DNA of 64,000 nucleotides, taken from the NCBI GenBank assembly GCA_964411125.1, contig CAYPJU010000004.1, forward strand, positions 1-64,000, read 5' to 3'. A program made the translations under genes and the position numbers. Below are positions 7,738-16,969 of the stretch, piece by piece. This DNA comes from JBFIHF01 sp964411125 (lineage in GTDB: Bacteria > Myxococcota_A > Bradymonadia > Bradymonadales > Bradymonadaceae). The notes beneath the pieces were generated by a model, which saw nothing but the letters and a program-made list of their open reading frames with translations, did no database searches and was not told the DNA's origin. Every line of letters starts with the position of its first letter. Within the stretch, counting starts at the first letter, position 1.

Positions 7738-9870
7738 GTGCTTTGTCACCAGTGCGGTAGCCCCGTCAAACCGAACCTGACCTCTTGCCCCAACTGCGGG
7801 GCGGAGCTGAAGTCTGTGAAGAGGCTCGACCTCGCGCAGTCGACCGGGTTGCGCATTTCGCAGCAGATGAAGGCGATCAAGCTGGAGGCGCAGCATTTCC
7901 CGCCCGGCGAAAAGATCGCGGGGCGCTACGAGCTGCGGGAGATGATCGGGAAGGGGCCGTTCGGCGAGGTGTACCGCGCCACGGACAACGAGATCGATGC
8001 CGACGTGGCCGTGAAGATCTTCGATCGCGAGGTGATCCGGAACCTCAAAGACGAGGACAACTTCCGTCGCGTGACGCGAGGCGCGCGCTCGATGACGCAG
8101 CAGAACGTGGTTCGCGTTCACGACAGCGGCCTTCACAAGAAGCATCCGTGGGTTTCGATGCAACTGCTCGAAGGTCTCTCTCTTCGAAAGGTGCTCGATC
8201 TCCGAAAGACCAAGAACGAGAACTTCGAGCTGGACGAGGTCGAACCGGTCCTGGCGCAGATCACGCTCGCCCTTCAGCACGTCGCTCGGGACTTTCCGCA
8301 CGGCGACCTGAAGCCCGAGAACATCATCTTCCTGCCGAACCTGATCAAGGTGACGGACAGCTTCGTCTTCGCCGCGCTTCCAGCGGAGTCGATCATCGAT
8401 CGGGTGAAAGAGAGCGCTTACCTTGCGCCCGAGCTGCACACGGCGAAGACGGACCCCGATGCGAGGACGGACGTCTACAGCCTCGGTGTCTTGATCGGCG
8501 AGATGCTGTTCGGTCCCGACTACACTCCCGGCACCCAGTCGACGGGTGAGTTCGCTGCGGTGGATGGGTTGCTCAAGCGAGCCACCGCTTTCGATCCCAA
8601 CGAGCGGCACCCGTCCGTCGAAGCGCTGGCCGAGGATTTTGCGGCCGTGTTCGACACGGGGGTGGGGATGGACCCTTCCGACGTGGAAGAAGTCCCGCCG
8701 CCGCCTCCGCCCAAGGGGCCGCCCCCGGCGCGCCGCATGCCGCCCCCGCCGCCTCTCGACCCGGAGTCGAGCAAGCCGACGGAAGAGTACAAGCGGGACG
8801 TCGACGACATCGACATCGAAAACCACGTGCTGACGACGGAAGTGCAGCGCGGCCACCTGCCTCCGCCGCGACGCGAAGAGACTGCTTCGGTTCGGGGAAG
8901 CGCGGCGAGCGCTACCGCCGCGGTGAAGGCGCCCAGGAAGGGCAATGACGACATCGGCGCCGGAAAGGTCGTCGGTTCGCTGGTCGCCGCTCTCGCCGTC
9001 CTCGCGCTCGTCCTCTACATCATCACCAATAACGACGACCCCGAAGAGATCGGACAGACGGAGGTCGCGACGGACGTCGTCGGAAAGTCCGATCCGACAC
9101 CGACGAAGGCCGTGTCGGACGTCCCCGCCGAGCCGGTAACCCCGAGTCCGGAACAGGCGATGGCCGCGCAGAACAGCGCCGCGACCGTCGTTCAGAACTC
9201 GGGTGCCGCCGCGGTCGCCGCGGCGATGCCGTCGACGACGAACGGGGCCACCAACGGCGCCGAAGTGCCGGCGGCAGCGGTCACGCCAGAGCCGCCGGAG
9301 AAGAAGGCGACGACGGAATCGACGAAAGCGACCACGCCTCAGAAGTCCGAGAAGGTCGCGGCCAAGAAAGAAGACGAGGCGAAGCCCAAGGGGACCGAGT
9401 GCCCGAGCGGGTCGAAGCTGGTCAAGTCGAAGAACGGGAACTACTGCGTCGACACCTACGAGTACCCGGGGGGCGGAGCGACGCCTCGGACCGGGGTGAC
9501 GTGGTTCGAAGCGAAGAAGTCGTGCGAATCGAAGGGCAAACGACTCTGCAGCCTGTCGGAATGGCGGGGTGCATGCGGGTCAAAGTATCCGTACGGGTCG
9601 TCGTTCGACGCTGACAAGTGCAACACCGCCGACGAAGACGGGTTCGAACGTTCCCTGGGGAAGACCGGCGCCTTCAAACAGTGTCGTTCGCGGCGCTCGG
9701 GCGCCTACGACATGGTGGGAAACGCCCACGAATGGGTCGCCGAGCAACGCATCGCCGGCGGCGGGTTCGAATCCGACGAGTCGGTGGGCTCGTGCCGCTA
9801 CTCCTCACCGAAATCCCCGACATCGACGGCTGGTTACATCGGCTTTCGGTGTTGTGCCGACCCCGAGTAA
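7738..9870 (+). CDS. Degenerate Hanks kinase with outer FGE-like domain
   Basis: The 710-residue protein has four parts: an N-terminal zinc ribbon (CHQC and CPNC), a kinase fold at about 60-310, one membrane helix at about 411-431, and an outer C-terminal domain at about 555-710. The kinase keeps GKGPFGEVY, VAVKIFD and the catalytic Asp, but HRD is HGD (HGDLKPEN) and DFG reads TDSF, so activity is doubtful. The outer domain (CVDTYEYP, VTWFEAKKSCESKGKRLCSLSEW, YDMVGNAHEWV, GFRCC) matches the formylglycine-generating-enzyme/sulfatase-modifying-factor fold; such domains are often binding rather than catalytic modules. GTG at 7738 was chosen because the zinc ribbon begins there and GAGAG precedes it; an ATG at 7615 is the alternative. 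purB follows after 21 bp. Confidence 0.82.
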   Translation: MLCHQCGSPVKPNLTSCPNCGAELKSVKRLDLAQSTGLRISQQMKAIKLEAQHFPPGEKIAGRYELREMIGKGPFGEVYRATDNEIDADVAVKIFDREVIRNLKDEDNFRRVTRGARSMTQQNVVRVHDSGLHKKHPWVSMQLLEGLSLRKVLDLRKTKNENFELDEVEPVLAQITLALQHVARDFPHGDLKPENIIFLPNLIKVTDSFVFAALPAESIIDRVKESAYLAPELHTAKTDPDARTDVYSLGVLIGEMLFGPDYTPGTQSTGEFAAVDGLLKRATAFDPNERHPSVEALAEDFAAVFDTGVGMDPSDVEEVPPPPPPKGPPPARRMPPPPPLDPESSKPTEEYKRDVDDIDIENHVLTTEVQRGHLPPPRREETASVRGSAASATAAVKAPRKGNDDIGAGKVVGSLVAALAVLALVLYIITNNDDPEEIGQTEVATDVVGKSDPTPTKAVSDVPAEPVTPSPEQAMAAQNSAATVVQNSGAAAVAAAMPSTTNGATNGAEVPAAAVTPEPPEKKATTESTKATTPQKSEKVAAKKEDEAKPKGTECPSGSKLVKSKNGNYCVDTYEYPGGGATPRTGVTWFEAKKSCESKGKRLCSLSEWRGACGSKYPYGSSFDADKCNTADEDGFERSLGKTGAFKQCRSRRSGAYDMVGNAHEWVAEQRIAGGGFESDESVGSCRYSSPKSPTSTAGYIGFRCCADPE

Positions 9871-9891
9871 CCCTCTCGAGAGGCTGTCCCG

Positions 9892-11217
9892 ATGCTCCCT
9901 CGATACGCCAGAGAACAGATGGCGGGGCTGTGGACGGAAGAGCGCAAACTTCAGCTTTGGTTCGAGATCGAGCTGGCCGCCGTGGAAGGGTGGGCCGAGC
10001 TCGGGGTCGTGCCGACTGGCGCTGCCGAACACATCCGTGAACACGCGGTCCTCGACGTCGACCGTGTCGCCGAGATCGAACGCGTAACCCGTCACGACGT
10101 CGCCGCTTTCGTCCAGTCGCTGGAAGAGTCGGTCGGTGAGGAGCACGGCCGTTGGATCCACTTCGGGCTCACGAGCTCCGACGTTCTGGACACTGCGTTC
10201 GCGATGCAGCTTCGCGACGCGGCCGATCTATTGATCGAGGGTGTCGACGCGCTGCGCGCGGCGATTCGTCGGCGTGCGTTCGAGCACCGCGACACCCCGA
10301 AGATCGGGCGGAGCCACGGCATCCATGCCGAGCCGACCACGCTCGGGCACACCTTCGCGATCTGGTACGACGAGATGGGTCGTCAGCGAGAGCGGCTCGT
10401 TCGCGCGCGCGAAACGGTCGCCTATGGAAAGATCTCGGGCGCTGTGGGGACCTTCGCGAACGTGCCTCCTGAGGTCGAGTCTTACGTCTGTCAGAAGGTG
10501 GGTCTTCGCGCGGACCCCGTTTCGAGCCAGGTGGTGCAGCGCGATCGACACGCGGAGCTCTTCACGACGATGGCGCTGGTCGCGTCGTCGCTCGAGAAGA
10601 TCGCGGTCGAGGTCCGCCACATGCAGCGTACGGAAGTCGGTGAAGCCGAGGAGAAGTTCCATACGGGCCAGAAGGGGTCGAGCGCGATGCCTCACAAGCG
10701 CAACCCGGTGCTCAGCGAGAACGTGACCGGCCTCGCGCGGCTCGTTCGCAGCTACGCGATGCCGGCGCTCGAGAACGTGGCGCTCTGGCACGAGCGGGAC
10801 ATCAGCCACTCTTCGGTCGAGCGGGTCGCTGCCCCTGACGCGACGACGCTCCTCGATTTCGCGCTCGCCCGGACGACCAACATCGTCGACAACCTGGTGA
10901 TCTATCCGGAGAAGAGCCGCGCGAACCTCGACGCTTCCCGCGGATTGCCCTTCAGTCAGTCGGTGCTCCTCGCGCTCATCGCGGCGGGCAAATCGCGCAA
11001 CGAGGCTTACTCGATGGTGCAGTCGGTGGCGATGCGCGCCTGGGAGGAGGGGGGAGATTTCGAGGTGCTCGCCCGTGACGACGAGGGGATCGCGTCGACG
11101 TTGTCGACCGACGAGATCGATCGTTGCTTCGATCTGCAGAGAACGTTGTCCAACATCCCCACCATCTTCGAGCGGGTCTTCGGTGACTCGCGCGAAGAAG
11201 CCGAGGCCAAGACATGA
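9892..11217 (+). CDS. purB: Adenylosuccinate lyase
   Basis: The 441-residue protein of the fumarase/aspartase superfamily cleaves SAICAR to AICAR and adenylosuccinate to AMP, both releasing fumarate. The family signature SSAMPHKRNPVLSEN is present, as are the N-terminal active-site regions HDVAAFV and GLTSSDVLDT and the middle His segment KIGRSHGIHAEPTTLG. Length fits the shorter bacterial PurB type. GAGAGG sits about 8 nt before the ATG. It opens a five-gene purine unit: the next gene starts inside its stop codon (ATGA). The 21-bp gap from the preceding kinase-like gene leaves open shared transcription. Confidence 0.96.
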   Translation: MLPRYAREQMAGLWTEERKLQLWFEIELAAVEGWAELGVVPTGAAEHIREHAVLDVDRVAEIERVTRHDVAAFVQSLEESVGEEHGRWIHFGLTSSDVLDTAFAMQLRDAADLLIEGVDALRAAIRRRAFEHRDTPKIGRSHGIHAEPTTLGHTFAIWYDEMGRQRERLVRARETVAYGKISGAVGTFANVPPEVESYVCQKVGLRADPVSSQVVQRDRHAELFTTMALVASSLEKIAVEVRHMQRTEVGEAEEKFHTGQKGSSAMPHKRNPVLSENVTGLARLVRSYAMPALENVALWHERDISHSSVERVAAPDATTLLDFALARTTNIVDNLVIYPEKSRANLDASRGLPFSQSVLLALIAAGKSRNEAYSMVQSVAMRAWEEGGDFEVLARDDEGIASTLSTDEIDRCFDLQRTLSNIPTIFERVFGDSREEAEAKT

Positions 11218-11924
11218 GCGAAAAACCCGAATACGAAGGGAAGGCCAAACAGATCATCGGGACCGAAGACCCGAACGTGGTCATCCAGAGGTTCAAAGAT
11301 TCCGCGACCGCCTTCAACGGCAAGAAGTACGCCGAGTTCGAAGGGAAGGGGGCGTTGAACAACGCCATTTCCACCTGGGCGTTCGAGAAGATGGAAGAGG
11401 GGGGTGTGCCGACGCACTTCATCGCGAAGACGAGCGACATCGACATGAAGGTTCGTCGCCTGTCGATCATCCCGCTCGAAGTCGTGGTGCGAAACGTCGT
11501 GGCCGGCAGCCTGAAGGGACGCACCGGCCTCGCGGAGGGGACGGAGCTGCGTCGGCCGATCGTCGAGACTTACTACAAACGTGACGACCTCGGAGACCCA
11601 CTCCTCGCGGAAACCCACGTGGAGATGCTCGAGCTCGCGACGCGCGAAGAGATCGACCAGGTCTTCGGGATGGCCCGTACGGTGAACGAGCTGCTGCAGG
11701 CGGCGATGCGCGAGGCGGGCCTCGTCCTGGTCGATTTCAAGCTCGAGTTCGGTCGGGACGCCGACGGCGCGATCCTCCTCGGCGACGAGATCAGCCCCGA
11801 CACGTGCCGCCTATGGGATCGCGAGACCCGGCGGAAAATGGACAAGGACGTGTTCCGCGAGGACATCGCGGACCTCGTCGAGATCTACGAAGAGGTCGCG
11901 GACCGACTCGGGGTGAAGCGATGA
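11214..11924 (+). CDS. purC: SAICAR synthetase
   Basis: The 236-residue phosphoribosylaminoimidazole-succinocarboxamide synthase joins CAIR and aspartate using ATP. Family features are visible: an N-terminal nucleotide-binding strand region (YEGKAKQI), FKDSATAFNG, PLEVVVRNVVAGSL, LVDFKLEFG and the C-terminal block LGDEISPDTCRLWD. Its length is that of the compact single-function bacterial enzyme. The start codon overlaps the purB stop by 4 bp and its own stop overlaps purS, so the genes are translationally coupled. Because PurC makes SAICAR, the substrate of PurB, the operon places consecutive steps side by side. Confidence 0.97.
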   Translation: MSEKPEYEGKAKQIIGTEDPNVVIQRFKDSATAFNGKKYAEFEGKGALNNAISTWAFEKMEEGGVPTHFIAKTSDIDMKVRRLSIIPLEVVVRNVVAGSLKGRTGLAEGTELRRPIVETYYKRDDLGDPLLAETHVEMLELATREEIDQVFGMARTVNELLQAAMREAGLVLVDFKLEFGRDADGAILLGDEISPDTCRLWDRETRRKMDKDVFREDIADLVEIYEEVADRLGVKR

Positions 11925-12160
11925 AGGCTCGTGTCGTCATCCGCAACAAGGCTGGCGTCTTCGACCCCGAAGGAAAGGTGATCGAGGGTGGTCTTCATCG
12001 CCTCGGCTACGATTCGGTAGGCCGGGTGCGCGTCGGCAAGGTGATCGAGCTCGAGGTCGAAGGCGAAGACCGCGCCGCCATCGAGGAGCAGATCGGCGAG
12101 ATGTGCCGTAAGTTCCTGGTCAATCCGGTGATCGAAGACTACGCGATCGAGTGGCCATGA
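11921..12160 (+). CDS. purS: FGAM synthase PurS subunit
   Basis: This 79-residue protein (MKARVVIRNKAGVFDPEGK...) is the small structural subunit of three-part phosphoribosylformylglycinamidine synthase, bridging the glutaminase PurQ and the synthetase PurL. It shows the family pattern of an N-terminal beta strand, VIEGGLHRLGYDSVGRVRVGK and a C-terminal NPVIEDYAIE. The ATG overlaps the purC stop as ATGA and the stop overlaps the purQ start in the same way. Its presence with a short PurL shows this lineage uses the split enzyme rather than the single long PurL of enterobacteria. Confidence 0.95.
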   Translation: MKARVVIRNKAGVFDPEGKVIEGGLHRLGYDSVGRVRVGKVIELEVEGEDRAAIEEQIGEMCRKFLVNPVIEDYAIEWP

Positions 12161-12831
12161 AGTTCGCCATCGTCGTGTTTCCCGGTTCGAACTGCGATCG
12201 CGATTGCGGGCACGTCGTGAGCGAAGTCCTCGGGCACGAGGTCGCGTGGGTCTGGCATCGCGACACATCGCTCCCCGACGACGTGGACGCCGTGATCGTT
12301 CCGGGCGGCTTTTCGTACGGCGATTACCTCCGTGCCGGGGCCGTCGCGAAGCTGAGTCCGGTGATGGACGCCGTCACCCGGTTCGCCGAAGAGGGCGGTC
12401 CGGTCATCGGGATCTGCAACGGATTTCAGATCTTGCTCGAGGCGGGTCTGCTGCCGGGGGCGATGTTGCGAAACGACACGCTTCGCTTCGTTTGCAAGCC
12501 GGTAGAGGTCGAAGTCGTCTCGGCGCGGACCCCGTTCACGTCGTCGCTGGAAACGGGGACGAGCCTCGACCTGCCGATCGCCAACGCGGAGGGCAACTAC
12601 TTCATCGACGCCGACGGGCTCGCCGAGCTCGAAGCGCACGATCAGATCGTCTTCCGATATCGCGCCAACCCCAATGGAAGTGTGGGTGACATCGCCGGGG
12701 TCTGCAATCGTGCGGGGAACGTCGTCGGGTTGATGCCGCACCCGGAGCGCGCCTCCGAGGCGGTCCTGGGATCGACCGACGGGCTCGCGATCTTCGAATC
12801 GGTCATCCAGAGCGTGGGGGGAACGGCGTGA
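12157..12831 (+). CDS. purQ: FGAM synthase glutaminase subunit
   Basis: The 224-residue class I glutamine amidotransferase hydrolyses glutamine and passes ammonia to PurL. The nucleophile elbow GICNGFQIL puts the catalytic cysteine at residue 87, and the His/Glu pair is visible in LMPHPERASE near the C-terminus. FPGSNCDRDC at the N-terminus is typical of PurQ. The ATG at 12157 overlaps the purS stop by 4 bp; a GTG two codons upstream is possible but breaks the coupling pattern seen across the operon. Confidence 0.96.
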   Translation: MKFAIVVFPGSNCDRDCGHVVSEVLGHEVAWVWHRDTSLPDDVDAVIVPGGFSYGDYLRAGAVAKLSPVMDAVTRFAEEGGPVIGICNGFQILLEAGLLPGAMLRNDTLRFVCKPVEVEVVSARTPFTSSLETGTSLDLPIANAEGNYFIDADGLAELEAHDQIVFRYRANPNGSVGDIAGVCNRAGNVVGLMPHPERASEAVLGSTDGLAIFESVIQSVGGTA

Positions 12832-15041
12832 GCGAGATGCGGGAGTTGGCCGTCGAACACGGCCTCACCGATGAAGAGTACGAACGCGTCGTGGAGTCGC
12901 TCGAGCGCGAGCCGACCCTCACCGAGCTCGGAATCGTCAGCGTGATGTGGTCCGAACACTGTTCCTACAAGTCGAGCCGTGTCCATCTGGCGAAGCTGCC
13001 GACCGACGGGCCGCAGGTGGTCCAGGGCCCGGGCGAGAACGCTGGCGCCGTCGACATCGGCGACGGACTCGCCGCGGTCTTCAAGATGGAGTCGCACAAT
13101 CACCCCAGCTACATCGAGCCCTACCAGGGAGCGGCGACCGGTGTCGGGGGGATCCTCCGCGACGTGTTCACGATGGGGGCCCGCCCCGTCGCGTCGCTGA
13201 ACAGTCTGCGGTTCGGGAGCATCGACCACCCGAAGACCGCGCACCTCTTCGACGGTGTCGTCGCTGGCATCGCGGGCTACGGCAACTGCATGGGAGTGCC
13301 CACGGTCGGTGGCGAGATCTACTTCGACCCATCGTACGACGGGAACATCCTGGTCAACGCGTTTACCGTCGGGATCTGCAAGAAGGACGAGATCTTCAAG
13401 GGGATCGCGGCGGGGATCGGGAACCCGGTCTTCTACGTGGGTGCGGGGACCGGTCGCGACGGGATTCACGGTGCGACGATGGCGTCCGAGCAATTCGAGG
13501 AGGGGAGCGAAGAGCGGCGACCGACCGTGCAGGTCGGCGACCCCTTCCGCGAGAAGCTGTTGCTGGAGGCGTGTCTCGAGTTGATGGCGAGCGGGGCGAT
13601 CATCGGCATTCAGGACATGGGGGCAGCCGGCCTGACGAGCTCGTCGGTCGAGATGGCGGACCGCGGAAGGGTGGGGATCGCGCTCGACCTGGACCTCGTC
13701 CCGATGCGGGAGGAGGGGATGTCGGCCTACGAGATCATGCTCTCCGAATCTCAGGAACGGATGCTCGTCGTCATCGAAGAGGGGAGGGGGGACGAGGTCG
13801 CAAAGGCCTTCGACAAGTGGGAGCTGGAGTGGGCTCGGATCGGTACGGTCATCGAGGACGAGGTTCTGGAGGTGAGCCGCGATGGCAACGTGGAAGCGCG
13901 CCTCCCCGTTTCGCTCCTGACGTCGGATGCCCCGAAATACGATCGGCCGCGAAAGCGCCCTGCGTATCTCGAGAATCTCGCCGACCCGGTGGTGGAACGG
14001 CCCGGTTCGCTGGAACGCGCGTTTCTCGAGCTCCTGGCGAGCCCGAACATCGGGTCGCGAAGGGTCGTGTGGGAGCAGTTCGACCACATGGTCGGTGTCG
14101 GGACGGTGGTGCCTCCAGGGGCCGGTGACGCCGCGGTCGTTCGTCTGCCCGGCACCGATCGCGCCATCGCGCTCGCCGTCGACTGCAACTCCCGAAAGTG
14201 TTGGCTCGATCCGCGGGCCGGAGCGATGCACGCGGTGGCGGAATGCTGCCGCAACGTGAGCGTGACCGGTGCGCTTCCGCTGGGGACGACCGACTGCCTG
14301 AACTTCGGAGATCCCACCAACCCGGAGGTCATGTGGCAGTTCGCCGAGGCGATCGAAGGGATGGCCGAGGCGTGCCGGATGCTCGACGCACCGATCGTGA
14401 GCGGCAACGTCAGCCTCTACAATGCTTCGTTCGACAAGGACATCTACCCGACGCCGACCGTCGCGGTGGTGGGGAGTTTCGACGAGCCGCTCGGGCGAGG
14501 GAAGGACGGCACGCCGCAGGGCTTTGCCGAGGCCGCCTTCCGTGCCGCCGGCGACGTGGTCTACGTCCTCGGCACGACTCGCCCCGCGGACCTCGGCGCC
14601 AGTGAGTACCTGTGGCTCCGGAACGGGGCTGTTGGTGCCTCTCTCCCGGCGCTCGACCTCCTGTTCGAGAAGACGCTGCAACGCTTCGTTCGACAGGAGA
14701 TCTCGGCGGGGACGGTGCGCAGCGCGCACGATGTATCCGACGGTGGCGTCGGCGTCGCGCTCGTGGAGTCTCTCATCGGGACTGGTCTCGGCCTTCGGCT
14801 CGAGATACCGCCGGTGGATCGCCCGGATCTCTTCCTCTTCTCCGAGACGCCTTCTCGGGTAGTGGTCTCGGTCAGCGCTTCGGACGCCGCCGGGTTCGAG
14901 CGTGCCGCCGACTTTCGCGACGTTCCGTTCACCCGTTTCGGCGTGCTGGACGACTCGGGGGTCTTGAGCTGGAAGAACGTGATGGAGTTGCCGATGTCGG
15001 CGGCGACCGACGCGCATTCGAGCGCGCTGGACGGGCTCTGA
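12828..15041 (+). CDS. purL: FGAM synthase synthetase subunit
   Basis: The 737-residue protein is the short (PurS/PurQ-dependent) form of phosphoribosylformylglycinamidine synthase II, which converts FGAR to FGAM with ATP and ammonia. Motifs: MWSEHCSYKSSR near the N-terminus, FKMESHNHPSYIEPYQGAATGVGGI with active-site His, IQDMGAAGLTSSSVEMA, and the second half CLNFGDPTNPEVMWQF, ending in the C-terminal AIRS-like repeat (HDVSDGGVGVALVES). The GTG start overlaps the purQ stop (GTGA). It is the last gene of the operon and converges with the next gene, with nine bases between stops. Confidence 0.97.
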   Translation: MSEMRELAVEHGLTDEEYERVVESLEREPTLTELGIVSVMWSEHCSYKSSRVHLAKLPTDGPQVVQGPGENAGAVDIGDGLAAVFKMESHNHPSYIEPYQGAATGVGGILRDVFTMGARPVASLNSLRFGSIDHPKTAHLFDGVVAGIAGYGNCMGVPTVGGEIYFDPSYDGNILVNAFTVGICKKDEIFKGIAAGIGNPVFYVGAGTGRDGIHGATMASEQFEEGSEERRPTVQVGDPFREKLLLEACLELMASGAIIGIQDMGAAGLTSSSVEMADRGRVGIALDLDLVPMREEGMSAYEIMLSESQERMLVVIEEGRGDEVAKAFDKWELEWARIGTVIEDEVLEVSRDGNVEARLPVSLLTSDAPKYDRPRKRPAYLENLADPVVERPGSLERAFLELLASPNIGSRRVVWEQFDHMVGVGTVVPPGAGDAAVVRLPGTDRAIALAVDCNSRKCWLDPRAGAMHAVAECCRNVSVTGALPLGTTDCLNFGDPTNPEVMWQFAEAIEGMAEACRMLDAPIVSGNVSLYNASFDKDIYPTPTVAVVGSFDEPLGRGKDGTPQGFAEAAFRAAGDVVYVLGTTRPADLGASEYLWLRNGAVGASLPALDLLFEKTLQRFVRQEISAGTVRSAHDVSDGGVGVALVESLIGTGLGLRLEIPPVDRPDLFLFSETPSRVVVSVSASDAAGFERAADFRDVPFTRFGVLDDSGVLSWKNVMELPMSAATDAHSSALDGL

Positions 15042-15050
15042 ACGCGAGCG

Positions 15051-16892
15051 CTACTGAATCCTGCGTTCGCAATTGAGCGTGACGACCATCGCCCGCAGCT
15101 TCGGGGCGAAGACGTCGTTGTTGGCGTCTCGGATGGCGGTCAGCTCGGCCTCGACCTCCAGGAGGTCTTTCCCCTGCATCCCGGCAGCCTCCAGGATGGA
15201 GGCGATCTCTTTGGGCGAGGTATCGGGGGGCACGGTCGCGACTTCGATCCATCCCGCCGCATCGAGCTCGGCGCGGGTGTCGCCGCCTCGAGCACGGAAG
15301 ACGATGCTCGACCCGCCCGGCGCTTCGGCGTCCCACCGCAGCTCGTTCCAGACGGTTGGTTTGAAGGAACCGTCAGTCGGGCATCCCTCGAAGAGGCGTC
15401 GGTAGTACCCCCGCTCGTCGCTGACGAAGCGAAGCTGGGCGCCGGTCATGTCCGAGTAGGTGTAGGGACTCACGAGCTGCGTGACGACGGGGGCCGTCAC
15501 CGTGTTGTCGTTCAGCGTAGGCCCGGGCTCGACGACCGATGCGTGGGAGTTCGAGAGGTTGATCGCCCAGATCTTTCCGTCGAGGTCGATCGCCATCCCC
15601 TTCGCGGAGAAGTTCGTCCCCGGTACCTCGATGTGCATCGAGGGGTTTTCGGCGTCGTAGCGGACAATTCCGTTGGCCATCCCGGCGCCCCAGACGAAGC
15701 CCTTGTCGTCCGCGGAGATGCCGTGGATGAACGGCACGCCGTCGGAGACCTCGACGATGCGGCTCCCGACGGGTTGCGACGGGTCGTATCGGACCGTCGA
15801 CTGCCCTCCGACCCAGACGCGTTGTTTGTAGTCGACGGTGATTCCGTACGGAGAGTGATTGATGGGGATGCGTTGTTTGACGCACTGGTCCTGATCTTCC
15901 CCTTCGCACACCGGAGCGCTGCACGAAGCGACGTCGCGGCAGCGTGTCGTGTCGATACGCCCGATCGCGCCGTCCGACCAACCGCTGGCCCAGAGGTTTC
16001 CGCGGCCGTCGAGGGCGAAACCGTAGTTCGTGACGGGGGACCGTGTCTCGAGGAGGATCGAGCCGCGCTCGCCGTCGAGCTTCCACATCTGTCCGTTCCA
16101 ACCCCCGATCCAGACGGTCGGGCGCGAGGAGTCGTCGCCCGGGATGCGGTCCTGGGCGGCGACCGCACGGATCACCCCGCCGGTGGTCAGGCCGGTGTTC
16201 CATTTCACGCAGTCGTCCTGTCCCCAGGGCAGGACGTCGTTCTGGCCGGACGAAGTCGTGATGACGCCGTCCCCGTTGGTGTCGTCGCATTCGGCGCCGC
16301 GACCGCTGATCTTGGTGACCGACTGCCCCCCACGGTTACCCACGAAGACATCGCCGAAGGTGTTCACCGAGGTTCGCGAGGGATCGTTGGCGGCGCCGTT
16401 CGGCCCCGAAAGGTATCGGGCGACCTCTTCGAAGGTTCGCGTGTCCACCTTCGAGACCGTCCCTTCGCCGGTGTTCGAGATCCAGATGAACTGGCTCTCG
16501 ATCTTCTGGATGTCGATCGTGATCGCACCGTCTTCGTCGAGCACCACGCCTTCGGATTCCTCGTCCTCGTCGTTCTCGAGTGTGAACGGATCCCCCGCGG
16601 AGCCCGCACCGTCGGTGCGGCAGAAGGGGTCGCAGTTGCCGCACGGGCCTGGATCGGTGCACGTGTTGTCGACCTGCTGGCAGACGCCGGCCTTGCAGAC
16701 GCCCGACGGGCAGTCGGTGCCGACGACGCAGCCTCCTCCTCCGTTGTTCTCCCCGGCGACCGTCGTCCCGTTGTTGGGGCCGCTCGTCTCGTTGTTCGAG
16801 GTGATCTGGGAGGTGCCGCTACAGTCTCCACAGGCCGCCAGGGCGAGCAGGGAGGTCGTCATCATCGCGGGGAGAAGCCAGTTGGATCGCAT
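15051..16892 (-). CDS. Beta-propeller lipoprotein (NHL / Vgb-like)
   Basis: The 613-residue protein has a lipoprotein signal (MTTSLLALAAC), an Asn/Gly-rich linker and a short Cys-rich segment (CVVGTDCPSGVCKAGVC and GPCGNCDPFC). About 400 residues then form a propeller with recurring strand motifs FIWISNTGEGTVSKVD, VWIGGWNGQMWKLDGE, NLWASGWSDGAIGRID, YGITVDYKQRVWVGG and GKIWAINL, like Vgb/NHL folds. The last 100 residues are a separate domain. It is likely outer-membrane anchored; ligand unknown. The ATG at 16892 gives the best signal peptide; an ATG six codons upstream (16910) is also possible. It is divergent from the nuclease-fold lipoprotein gene. Confidence 0.8.
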   Translation of the reverse strand: MRSNWLLPAMMTTSLLALAACGDCSGTSQITSNNETSGPNNGTTVAGENNGGGGCVVGTDCPSGVCKAGVCQQVDNTCTDPGPCGNCDPFCRTDGAGSAGDPFTLENDEDEESEGVVLDEDGAITIDIQKIESQFIWISNTGEGTVSKVDTRTFEEVARYLSGPNGAANDPSRTSVNTFGDVFVGNRGGQSVTKISGRGAECDDTNGDGVITTSSGQNDVLPWGQDDCVKWNTGLTTGGVIRAVAAQDRIPGDDSSRPTVWIGGWNGQMWKLDGERGSILLETRSPVTNYGFALDGRGNLWASGWSDGAIGRIDTTRCRDVASCSAPVCEGEDQDQCVKQRIPINHSPYGITVDYKQRVWVGGQSTVRYDPSQPVGSRIVEVSDGVPFIHGISADDKGFVWGAGMANGIVRYDAENPSMHIEVPGTNFSAKGMAIDLDGKIWAINLSNSHASVVEPGPTLNDNTVTAPVVTQLVSPYTYSDMTGAQLRFVSDERGYYRRLFEGCPTDGSFKPTVWNELRWDAEAPGGSSIVFRARGGDTRAELDAAGWIEVATVPPDTSPKEIASILEAAGMQGKDLLEVEAELTAIRDANNDVFAPKLRAMVVTLNCERRIQ

Positions 16893-16928
16893 GTCGTCCG
16901 CCAGTGTCATCGCAAATCGATTTCGTCT

Positions 16929-16957
16929 AGCATAGCAGCGCCTGTCGAACACAACAA
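16929..16957 (-). promoter_or_regulatory. Probable sigma70 promoter of the propeller lipoprotein
   Basis: On the minus strand, TTGTTG (-35, 16952-16957), a 17-bp spacer and TATGCT (-10, 16929-16934). It lies in the 77-bp gap between two divergent lipoprotein genes; the predicted leader is about 30 nt. Confidence 0.5.
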
Positions 16958-16969
16958 AAGCGCGATGCC

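Noticed and set aside
12642..15017. 791-residue minus-strand frame
   Set aside because: It is antisense to purL, which has every expected motif.
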